From positions 84,129 through 148,128 of the forward strand of contig JBNKRV010000248.1 of NCBI GenBank assembly GCA_050296935.1: a DNA stretch of 64,000 nucleotides. The letters are read 5' to 3'. Of the stretch, positions 42,068-49,439 are shown one piece after another. This DNA comes from Saccharicrinis sp050296935 (GTDB lineage Bacteria; Bacteroidota; Bacteroidia; Bacteroidales; Marinilabiliaceae). Position numbers and translations under genes: made by a program. The notes under the pieces are model-generated. The model was given only the letters and a program-made list of their open reading frames with translations, was not told the DNA's origin and ran no database searches. Each line of letters opens with the position of its first letter. The first letter of the stretch is position 1.

Positions 42068-42208
42068 ATGTGGCAGAAGAGAAAGGCAAGGAATTGCGAA
42101 TAAATCAGTTCATAGAATAAAACACCCCGTGTTTTTGTGTCTCTGTGACCATCAAAAAATCAGGTGCATCAAACTTCATACACCCATTTCAATACAAATT
42201 CGAATCAA

Positions 42209-42646
42209 ATGAATCATATAACAGATAAGGAAATAGACGTAGCTGCCGGATATAATGCCGCTAAGCATAATCGATCCGGAGCTATTGTAATGTTCAGCGG
42301 TGATGTTAGAGATCTGAACCAGGGCAAAGAGGTGCTTTACATTGATTACGAAGCATATATTCCTATGGCTGAGAAAACTATTGCACAAATATTAAATGAT
42401 GTCAGGCAAAAATGGGATCTTCAACACGCTGCTTGTATTCACCGGATTGGTAAAGTGGACATTTGCGAAACAGCGGTTCTTGTAGTTACTTCTTCGGCTC
42501 ACCGAAAGGAAGCCTATGCGGCTAATCAATATATTATTGATCGTGTAAAACAAGAAGCTCCCATATGGAAACACGAATTTTTTGCCGACGGAACCAGCGA
42601 ATGGGGTACCAATTGCGATTGTGCTGAACCACATCATCATCATTGA
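42209..42646 (+). CDS. moaE: molybdopterin synthase large subunit
   Basis: The 145-residue protein starts MNHITDKEIDVAAGYNAAKH and has GAIVMFSGDVRD, YEAYIPMAEKTI, RIGKVDICETAVLVVTSSAH and PIWKHEFFADGTSEW, which are the MoaE active-site and MoaD-binding regions (Lys of IWKHE). The C-terminus is CDCAEPHHHH. A GTG at 42164 is possible but adds residues without family support. It completes moaA-moaD-moaE. Confidence 0.92.
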   Translation: MNHITDKEIDVAAGYNAAKHNRSGAIVMFSGDVRDLNQGKEVLYIDYEAYIPMAEKTIAQILNDVRQKWDLQHAACIHRIGKVDICETAVLVVTSSAHRKEAYAANQYIIDRVKQEAPIWKHEFFADGTSEWGTNCDCAEPHHHH

Positions 42647-42839
42647 AACTACAATATGGTTTATTATCAATCCGAACAGACCTTGATACAGAGCACCAAT
42701 TTATTTTGTTATGGACGAACAAACACCCAATTGTTCTAAAATGCGGCTAACTGGTTCGATTTTGCAAGCTCATTGACAAAGCTTTGAATGGAGCATTTGA
42801 TTGCGAAGCATTGGCAATGTACTTGCGATTTGGGATGAA

Positions 42840-45011
42840 TTATAATATATCAATTTTTATACCTGCATTAAACACGAATCCGTCAGCTGGAGCCCAAATG
42901 TCAGTAAAAGTTGGTTTATTAGTTGGTGGAAGCACTAATGGTTCAAACCGGGTCTGGTTGGTATTGGTGAAATTCTCGAAGTTTATAAATATCGAACATT
43001 TATCGAACATGCGCATTAACATTACCCCCATGATCCAGTAATCGGATTTCTTGTTATACATGTTATCATATTGCTCACCCGTATAATATAATTCATACCC
43101 GGCAGACCATTTTTTTTCAATTTCATAAATCAAAACAACACCCCCATTATGTTTGGGTGTTAATGGTTTTTGGTTATTGATATTATCGTACTGTAATTCG
43201 GTGTTGACAAAGGCATAATTCAGATAAAGCTTAAAATCATCGTAGGTTAATTTCATGTTGGTTTCAAAACCTGAACTTAAAATATGGCCATCAGCACTTT
43301 CAAAATAAGATCGATTAGTGGTTTCAGGCTCTCGCAATACCAAAGCGTTTTTTAACTGAGTAAGGTAAAATAATTGATTGATGGAGAAGGTCATTTCATC
43401 ACTCAAAGCTGTTTTATAGTTAATGTCAAAGTTACCACCAAGTGAAGTTTCTGCCTCTACATTTTCTGATGTTAATGGTTGTACGCCTCTGAAATATAAT
43501 CTCTCTGCATCTTCGGTAAATATAGTAGGCAGTTTATACCCCATAGCCCCACCAATGCGAGAGCTAAGCTTGTTATTTGCTTTAAATAACAATGAAAAAC
43601 GGGGTAGTACAAATGCTCCGTAGTCGCTGTTAAAATCGGTTCGCAAACCTGATTCCAATATTAATTTTTTGTTAAAGTCAGTTGTGTTCTGAACGAATCC
43701 TCCCAATGTATTATGTGTGTAATTCCTTAAGGGATGCGGATCAGTGTGATCTTCGGTAAATTGCTCCAGGTAATGATTTACTCCAAATTGCCAATCCGAT
43801 TTCTCTCCTTTATGCAAACTGTACAAGGCTTCCGTAAAGCTTGAAATCTGATTTCCAGTAAAATTATAATCAGGAATAGAAAGGTTTCTATAAAAATAAG
43901 AGATACTGTTTTTTAACGTTATTGTTCTATGGTCTGTTGAATTACGGAAATTCAATTGTGTTGCGTAACGCTCTGATTTGTTTTCTTCAGAAAAAACATG
44001 CTCTGTAGAAAAGTTTTCTTTAATGACCTCCATATCTCCACCGGTTCGGTTATCAATAGTAGAGAGCAGTCCAAAGCTAAGTTCTGTATCCGGGTTGAAG
44101 TAATAGTATAGTTTTGGATTAAGACTAAAAGTCTGAGCCTCGGGCATATTTGAAAATCCATCATCATCAGGGTCGAAAGCGACCTGGTTGTTTACAGAGC
44201 CATAAACTGAAAAACCGAGCATCCCATATTTTTGAGCATAGAATAAGTTTCCTGTGGTTCCCAATGCACTTGTCTGGTTTAGCATCAGGTCGAGTTTGGC
44301 TTCCTCTTCAGGCTTTATCGTAACAAGGTTTACCAATCCTGCAATGGCACCACCTCCATATAAAGTAGAGTTACTTCCTTTGATAAGCTCAACTTGTTTC
44401 AAATCAAGCGGAGGAATTTGCATAATGGATAGCCCTCCTGCAAAACCTCCGTATAAAGGCATTCCATCCTTTAAAATCTGCGTGTATCTACCATCCAATC
44501 CCTGAATTCGGATATTCATATTGCCTGAACTCAGGGAGGTTTGCTGCATGTGTACTCCGGTTGTTTCCTGAAGTAACATTCCAATATTTGTTGAATTCAT
44601 GGCTGCTTTTTCGCCTAATTCCTCTCCTGTAATGGCTTCTATACGAGTTGGAATATCCTGTATAGTGCGTGACGACCTTGTTGTTGCAATTACAACTTCT
44701 TCAAGCTCTTCGCCTTCTTCTAATTCTATTTCAATGGTTTTATTATTACTCTCAGGAAAGCTTAATTTAATCTCTGCATTTTCGTATCCGATAAAGGAAA
44801 TTACAAATTCATATTTTCCATCCGGGAGATTATTAAAGCGGGCTAATCCATCGGCATCAGAAACAGTTCCCTTTGTTGTACCTTGTAGTTTAACACTTGC
44901 CCCGACTAAAGGCCCTCCTGATTCTTCTTTTATTTCAAAACTTACTGTGTTTTGAGACATAAGTATTCCTGAGAACAGTAATAGGAGCATTATTGAGATT
45001 GTATATTTCAT
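42840..45011 (-). CDS. TonB-dependent outer-membrane receptor
   Basis: The 723-residue protein has a signal peptide, a carboxypeptidase-like beta domain (about 24-105, GPLVGASVKLQGTTKGTVSD), a plug domain (QDIPTRIEAITGEELGEKAA, LDGRYTQILKDGMPLYGG) and a 22-strand barrel of the FepA/CirA size. There is no SusD partner, so it is more like a siderophore, haem or metal receptor than a glycan receptor. It lies between moaE and a decayed region. Upstream is a phased 11-bp repeat array. Substrate not readable. Confidence 0.88.
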   Translation of the reverse strand: MKYTISIMLLLLFSGILMSQNTVSFEIKEESGGPLVGASVKLQGTTKGTVSDADGLARFNNLPDGKYEFVISFIGYENAEIKLSFPESNNKTIEIELEEGEELEEVVIATTRSSRTIQDIPTRIEAITGEELGEKAAMNSTNIGMLLQETTGVHMQQTSLSSGNMNIRIQGLDGRYTQILKDGMPLYGGFAGGLSIMQIPPLDLKQVELIKGSNSTLYGGGAIAGLVNLVTIKPEEEAKLDLMLNQTSALGTTGNLFYAQKYGMLGFSVYGSVNNQVAFDPDDDGFSNMPEAQTFSLNPKLYYYFNPDTELSFGLLSTIDNRTGGDMEVIKENFSTEHVFSEENKSERYATQLNFRNSTDHRTITLKNSISYFYRNLSIPDYNFTGNQISSFTEALYSLHKGEKSDWQFGVNHYLEQFTEDHTDPHPLRNYTHNTLGGFVQNTTDFNKKLILESGLRTDFNSDYGAFVLPRFSLLFKANNKLSSRIGGAMGYKLPTIFTEDAERLYFRGVQPLTSENVEAETSLGGNFDINYKTALSDEMTFSINQLFYLTQLKNALVLREPETTNRSYFESADGHILSSGFETNMKLTYDDFKLYLNYAFVNTELQYDNINNQKPLTPKHNGGVVLIYEIEKKWSAGYELYYTGEQYDNMYNKKSDYWIMGVMLMRMFDKCSIFINFENFTNTNQTRFEPLVLPPTNKPTFTDIWAPADGFVFNAGIKIDIL

Positions 45012-45100
45012 TGCAGAAGATTAACTAATTTATATTGCAAAGATATAATGATTCAGCCAATGGTGTGATGGTAAAAACACTATTCTCTCCGCAAAAAAGG

Positions 45101-45187
45101 ATTAAGAGACGATTGAAAGTGGCTAAGGAGCATCTTGGGAATGACTAAGAAGTACTTAGAAGAGGCTAAAAGGTGCTTGGGTGCGAT
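45101..45187. promoter_or_regulatory. array of eight 11-bp phased repeats upstream of the TonB receptor
   Basis: Units of the form CTAAGAAGnnn or close variants start at 45101, 45112, 45123, 45134, 45145, 45155, 45166 and 45177, a spacing of 11 (once 10). The best units are CTAAGGAGCAT, CTAAGAAGTA, CTTAGAAGAGG and CTAAAAGGTGC. The array ends 90 bases before the receptor start codon. One unit per helical turn places all on one DNA face. Confidence 0.65.
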
Positions 45188-45308
45188 TTTAATGTGTTTT
45201 TCTTTCTATAAATACTTCATCTTTTCCGGTTTCTTTAGAACAAAGTGTAATAGAAATTAAATCATAATGCTCAAGTATTACGCTCAAAGTCGAATACTCA
45301 AGTGTTTA

Positions 45309-45452
45309 CTATATATTCAGAAAGATTGATGAATTATCAATCGGTTGACCATTAAAATCAGTTACTTTTCCACTAATCACGAAAAATTTATCATTGCTAC
45401 AGGAGGTCAATGTTAAAATCATTAACACGAGCATCCATATACTTCTCATCAT
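45309..45452 (-). pseudogene. fragment of a lipoprotein gene
   Basis: A 47-residue frame starts MMRSIWMLVLMILTLTSCSN with a lipobox, continues with SGKVTDFNGQPIDNSSIFLN like the start of a carboxypeptidase-like beta domain, and stops at TAG then TAA. Such domains normally need about 80 residues, so this looks like the 5' end of a lost gene. The frame downstream of the two stops still reads coding-like for about 38 codons. Confidence 0.4.
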
Positions 45453-45600
45453 TATACATTCTTGCAGCTAACGGCTGTCTGTATAAAATTAATTTTAAGC
45501 CGCTGACATTTCCTTATTCAAATATTTTCATAGACACCTATCCGTATAAAATAATCTAAGATTTGACTTTTTAGACAGTCTGACAGTTCGGCCATATGAA

Positions 45601-45720
45601 GCGACCCGATATGCGTGGGGTATATTCATTTTCTTATTTTTGCCTCGGTTGGCGTGGGAGCAACACTCCCAAAGTCCGTCAAAGCAAAGGCTACTTTATG
45701 ATGGCTTGTTAGCGGGTCGT
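45601..45720. repeat. imperfect inverted-repeat structure
   Basis: CGACCCG (45602-45608) and its complement (45713-45719) bound a 118-base region with an inner hairpin TGGGAG-CAACA-CTCCCA (45655-45671). It lies directly after the broken gene at 45740 and begins the accessory segment. Confidence 0.45.
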
Positions 45721-45739
45721 TTTTTTCATTTTTTTTATC

Positions 45740-46309
45740 CTAATCAGTTATTTCCCTGCAATACACAAGAATGCTATCCGTAGAAGTCCATAGCGTTTTT
45801 ATATACCTACTATCATCGGTTGCATATTCAAACACAAGAATTGAATCTCCCATTTCTTTCGGAGTTAACCAATCTAATTTAACACCACAAGGAATATCGC
45901 CATTCCTGTTCTGTGTATTTATTTTTTCAAAAGAATACTCATGCCTTATTAATATTCTTTCTAACTCTTTAGGACAAGTTTCAAACTTCATTACAATGGC
46001 AAAATCTATAACTGGAAATTCTTTATACTGATATTTCAAAATATTTGTACACTTACAATTTGGGCTTCCAAATAATTCATTATAAATCTCTTCACCTTTT
46101 TCAGGTTCTACATACTCTGAAATCTTGGTGTAAGATTTTTTAGCTATTGTTATTCCAGTCTATCCTGCTATTGCTATGAATGCAAGAAAAGCAATAATCG
46201 AAGTTATTAGTATATCCTTTCTTTTCTTAATTAGTCCGAGAATGAATGAAATAAGAAATCCAATAAATAGTAAAATTGATAAAAATACAAGAATTGCTAC
46301 TATTTTCAT
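45740..46309 (-). pseudogene. hypothetical membrane protein gene broken by one stop codon
   Basis: A 190-codon frame from ATG at 46309 to TAA at 45740 is interrupted only by TAG at 46160-46162 (codon 50). The first part is a two-helix membrane segment (MKIVAILVFLSILLFIGFLI, later IIAFLAFIAIAG). After the stop it continues TGITIAKKSYTKISEYVEPE and a soluble C-terminal domain of about 120 residues with CKC and several Cys. A TGG (Trp) to TAG change would explain it. The 99-residue frame at 45740-46039 alone is the tail of this gene. I recognise no family. Confidence 0.7.
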
Positions 46310-46392
46310 TTCTATTTAACTATCCCCAAGTGTATTACCAATATTCCAAAGCTGCTGTTTTAATAATTCCTTGTGGTCTTCAGACATATTGC

Positions 46393-47376
46393 TTATTTCA
46401 ATTCATTTGTAATTGTTTCAAGAAGCGTATCGAAATCAAGCGATTCGTCATATATCATACTGCTTTGCATTTCTTTGTAATCCGATTTGTAATTATCTAA
46501 AAATTCATCAGGTGGAATAATATTGAGATTTTGGAAAGTCAATGATTCATAATCTGTTGTTTTCATTGGCGTTAACACTTTTCTATGTGCTATAATACTT
46601 TCAAAAAGCGCAGTATCTTTTAGTGCGTCTTGTCCAAATTCAGAATTTAGTATTTGTCCTATATCATAGAAATGCCTAGACATACGTAGATACTTTATTT
46701 TATCCAATGGTTTCTGAAACTCTTCGTGTAGCAGAATAAGTTTTTCTAAAAATGTTTTTTGAGGGTTAGTTGTATTTAAAGTGAATTCACCCTCTGCAAA
46801 ATCTGTTTCAGAGTAATGTTCATCAATCATAGATTTTATAGCAACTTCTTGGTTGGGCTCAATTAATGATCTTGCACTTACTTCTATCAACACTCTTTGG
46901 GGTAAATAAAATACTTCATCAAATACCGATTGATAATTGACTTTAATTATTTCCGGATCTTGATCAGACACTTGTGTATTTTCCACAATAAGTTCAAATA
47001 GACTTTCATCCACACCATATTCTATAAGCTGCTTTTGAAGTAATTCAGCTAATTCGGCAAAAACAAATGTATGACAAGCTCTTCTCAGTTTTCGAATTTG
47101 TCCTTTTGATAAATCGCCTTCAAAACCTAAATACTCTCTATCAATTCCTAAATCGATATCTTCTGAAAATCGTTGAATTAGATTAAAGGCTTTGCTTAAT
47201 GAAGTTCCCCCTTTGAATATTAAATGATTTGCTAAGTCAGAAGTAAATATCATGCGCAACATGAGAGTGACCCAAGCATCCTTCTCAACTGCTTGTGGAG
47301 GTAGGTTTGTTTTAACACCAATTTGTTTAAACAGCTCAATTTGTTCTTCTTTAGTTAAGATTAACCAGTTGTTCAT
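46393..47376 (-). CDS. AbiEii-type nucleotidyltransferase toxin
   Basis: The 327-residue protein has the AbiEii/AbiGii motif FKGGTSLSKAFNLIQRFSED followed by IDLGID, the metal-binding GS-x10-DxD of nucleotidyltransferases. The N-terminal VEKDAWVTLMLR phrase is also typical. It starts in a 4-base overlap with the antitoxin gene, the usual AbiE operon order. Such pairs act in abortive phage defence and plasmid or island maintenance. Confidence 0.9.
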   Translation of the reverse strand: MNNWLILTKEEQIELFKQIGVKTNLPPQAVEKDAWVTLMLRMIFTSDLANHLIFKGGTSLSKAFNLIQRFSEDIDLGIDREYLGFEGDLSKGQIRKLRRACHTFVFAELAELLQKQLIEYGVDESLFELIVENTQVSDQDPEIIKVNYQSVFDEVFYLPQRVLIEVSARSLIEPNQEVAIKSMIDEHYSETDFAEGEFTLNTTNPQKTFLEKLILLHEEFQKPLDKIKYLRMSRHFYDIGQILNSEFGQDALKDTALFESIIAHRKVLTPMKTTDYESLTFQNLNIIPPDEFLDNYKSDYKEMQSSMIYDESLDFDTLLETITNELK

Positions 47377-47954
47377 TTATTAAATATTGTTTTTTGTATC
47401 CAAACGGGTGCGTTTTTTAAATTTTGATTAATAAACTCACGTTCTCCGCTTTCATCAATTATCGTCTGTATTTTATTTATCTGTTCTTGAGTAACATTTC
47501 TCTCACCAATAGCTTTTAGCCCCTGAATTATAAGATTTGTCAATCGGTGCTCAATGCTTAAATTTTTAGGATTTGTCTTTTTAAACTGAATTGTTTGGTT
47601 ACCTACTTTTATGTTTCTAGCAGAGCCATCTGTTAAGAACACAACCTTCATAGGAATCTGTGTTGATAAACCTAATAGGTTCAAAGCAGTCGACCCAGTC
47701 GGAATTATTCTTGCTTTGTCACGTTTTGCAATAGCTTTTGCAATTTCCTCAGCATGAGGATAGACGATCCCTAATCGTTCATGTTTTTTAGGTAAAAAGT
47801 ATATTCCTTTCGCAATGCGTTTAATACTATCGCTTTTTGTTAAACGCTGTAACGATTTGCGTACAGCCTCATAATTACCTAATTCCGTGAAGTCAGCAAT
47901 AAAGAAGATTTCTCCTTTATTTACTTTGGTTTCTATGGTTTTCAAATCTAACAT
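47373..47954 (-). CDS. AbiEi-like antitoxin (DUF6088)
   Basis: The 193-residue protein has an N-terminal winged helix (VRKSLQRLTKSDSIKRIAKG, IYFLPKKH) followed by a C-terminal domain beginning IPTGSTALNLLGLSTQIPMK, as in DUF6088/AbiEi transcriptional antitoxins. It is first in the operon and overlaps the toxin by 4 bases. Two matching palindromes sit at its start and 53 bases upstream, consistent with autoregulation. Confidence 0.88.
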   Translation of the reverse strand: MLDLKTIETKVNKGEIFFIADFTELGNYEAVRKSLQRLTKSDSIKRIAKGIYFLPKKHERLGIVYPHAEEIAKAIAKRDKARIIPTGSTALNLLGLSTQIPMKVVFLTDGSARNIKVGNQTIQFKKTNPKNLSIEHRLTNLIIQGLKAIGERNVTQEQINKIQTIIDESGEREFINQNLKNAPVWIQKTIFNK

Positions 47955-47983
47955 TGTCCCAAAAATAGTAAAATAATGGGACC
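47955..47983 (-). promoter_or_regulatory. AbiE operator, copy 1
   Basis: TGTCCCA at 47955 faces TGGGAC ending at 47982, spanning 29 bases directly at the antitoxin start codon. The same half-sites in the same spacing recur at 48008-48036. Confidence 0.65.
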
Positions 47984-48007
47984 TGATGTTATGGATAGTG
48001 ATTTATT

Positions 48008-48036
48008 TGTCCCGAAATTCAAATATTTTTGGGACA
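48008..48036 (-). promoter_or_regulatory. AbiE operator, copy 2
   Basis: TGTCCCGAAA at 48008 faces TTTTTGGGACA ending at 48036, again 29 bases. The distance from copy 1 is 53 bases, about five helical turns, so a bound protein would lie on the same DNA face at both. Confidence 0.7.
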
Positions 48037-48154
48037 TTTTTTACTGAAGTCCATTTGGTAATTGGTATTAATAGCCAAAACATAGCAACAAGTATACATT
48101 TGTATGTCAATGATTAACATGGTTTAACGGTAGAAAATTATTACTTCTTCCAGT

Positions 48155-48670
48155 TTAAAACAAATCCAATGGAATTTTGGTTATTATCTCCTCCTGATTA
48201 AAATCCACTCCAAAACGCAATTCATAATCAGCCAGCGGCTTAAACTGCAAATTTTTGCTGGCTTCTTCACCTGTCACAAACAAAAATAGTCCGGGAGTAA
48301 TGTACTCTCTCATCCCACCGGATTCGCAAATAATTAGAGCATCTTCAGGAAAGAGTTTGAGAACATCATTGAAAACACCATTAATTAATGGCTTTTGAGC
48401 CTGTACAAACCAGCTTTCTTTGGCTCCTGATTGCAAAAAAAGAGAACTATCTTTTGTGTTTCTTCGTTTTTCTTTAACCACGTCAAACCCTTCTCCACAC
48501 TGAACAATATCTTCATCCTCATCTAAGGAATGCAGATGCGTTGAGGTTTTTACTGCATATACCTCTTTCCCTTTTTGATGGAAATAGTTAATCAGCAAAC
48601 ATGACAATGTAGTTTTACCCACATTTTTACCGGAACCACACACCATAATCATATTAGGATAATTTCTCAT
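48155..48670 (-). CDS. mobB: molybdopterin-guanine dinucleotide biosynthesis protein MobB
   Basis: The 171-residue GTP-binding protein starts MRNYPNMIMVCGSGKNVGKT (P-loop GSGKNVGKTT) and contains VKTSTHLHSLDED and CESGGMREYITPGLFLFV. It assists MobA in making the guanine dinucleotide form of the cofactor, which NasA-type reductases use. Its start overlaps the mobA stop by 4 bases. Confidence 0.85.
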   Translation of the reverse strand: MRNYPNMIMVCGSGKNVGKTTLSCLLINYFHQKGKEVYAVKTSTHLHSLDEDEDIVQCGEGFDVVKEKRRNTKDSSLFLQSGAKESWFVQAQKPLINGVFNDVLKLFPEDALIICESGGMREYITPGLFLFVTGEEASKNLQFKPLADYELRFGVDFNQEEIITKIPLDLF

Positions 48671-49206
48671 TCTAAATCAGTTACAGCGTTAATATTTTTA
48701 AAATACTGAACATCAAATTCAATTTTATTTACATGAATCTGGTCCAGAATATTCATCATTGAATATTTCTTATTTTTAATCTGATCTTCAATCTTTAATA
48801 GTATCCTTTTATTATATATTCCAACTAAAGGATGAACTTTACCTGTATTATCAACGGCAACAACTGCATCAAACCCCTCTGTACTATCCAGTAAAATTTC
48901 CAATACTTCTTTTTTTATCAATGGAGTATCGCAAGGCAGAACTAAATTCCATTCACTTGTACTGTGCTTTAAACCACTATATAAACCGGCAAGTGGCCCC
49001 GCTCCTAGCTCGTCTCTAACAATGCTATCGCCAAAAATACGATGCTCCTTTTTATTACTGGCTACAATAATTTCTTTACAAAAGGGTTTTAAAAGGTCTG
49101 TTGACCATTGAGCCATATTTTTTCCTCCATACAGAATAAACGCCTTATCCTCATTCATCCTTAAACTCTTACCTCCCATAATCAAAATACCAGTAAGCCC
49201 ATCCAT
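48667..49206 (-). CDS. mobA: molybdenum cofactor guanylyltransferase
   Basis: The 179-residue protein starts at 49206 (MDGLTGILIMGGKSLRMNED) and has the nucleotide-binding GGKSxRMxxDK motif and PCDTPLI. It attaches GMP to molybdopterin. The frame extends upstream to 49260 but without family support. It is divergent from the nitrate reductase gene and shares its promoter region, so the enzyme and its cofactor step can be co-regulated. Confidence 0.9.
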   Translation of the reverse strand: MDGLTGILIMGGKSLRMNEDKAFILYGGKNMAQWSTDLLKPFCKEIIVASNKKEHRIFGDSIVRDELGAGPLAGLYSGLKHSTSEWNLVLPCDTPLIKKEVLEILLDSTEGFDAVVAVDNTGKVHPLVGIYNKRILLKIEDQIKNKKYSMMNILDQIHVNKIEFDVQYFKNINAVTDLE

Positions 49207-49339
49207 ATTTAAAAATTTTTTATTTATTAACAATTTCGCATTGATTTGGTTTTCAATCACTTACAAATACACATCCAATTAATTGAAAAAAAAATCATTT
49301 TAATGGAAACAAAAGTAATGAATCAATGTTTAAACTAAC

Positions 49340-49389
49340 AATTACTTACTTACAGGTTGATTCTGATATTAATTTGAAATCAAAACCTG
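49340..49389. promoter_or_regulatory. shared motif and inverted repeat in the mobA-nasA promoter region
   Basis: AATTACTTACTTAC (49340-49353) and TTGATTCTGAT (49357-49367) repeat the motif pair found at 39228-39257 near the porin gene. CAGGTT (49353) and AACCTG (49384) form an inverted repeat around the second part. The region separates divergent mobA and nasA. Confidence 0.5.
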
Positions 49390-49439
49390 CAATTAATTAT
49401 TAAATAATTAGTTGTTGAGGTTTGCAAAGTTATCAGAAC

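Larger units (their letters stand above)
45012..45739. other. 728-base gap: repeat array, gene fragment, inverted repeat
   Basis: The gap contains the 11-bp phased array (45101-45187), a short lipoprotein gene fragment (45309-45452) and an imperfect inverted-repeat structure (45601-45720). This is the left border of an accessory segment that ends with the AbiE pair. Confidence 0.6.

Noticed and set aside
30808..42646. Molybdenum cofactor riboswitch upstream of moaA or moaC
   Set aside because: The leader sequences contain repeats but not the conserved multi-stem pattern expected of that riboswitch.
42176..42722. Frames of 62-92 residues opposite and after moaE
   Set aside because: They mirror moaE codons or run through the short gap after it without coding character.
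44599..44955. 118-residue Ser-rich frame opposite the TonB receptor
   Set aside because: The Ser-rich product is the antisense reading of Glu-rich codons in the receptor.
45601..45720. Possible integron attC site
   Set aside because: The region is palindromic and follows a gene, but the required RYYYAAC and GTTRRRY core pair is not present at both ends and no integrase is visible.
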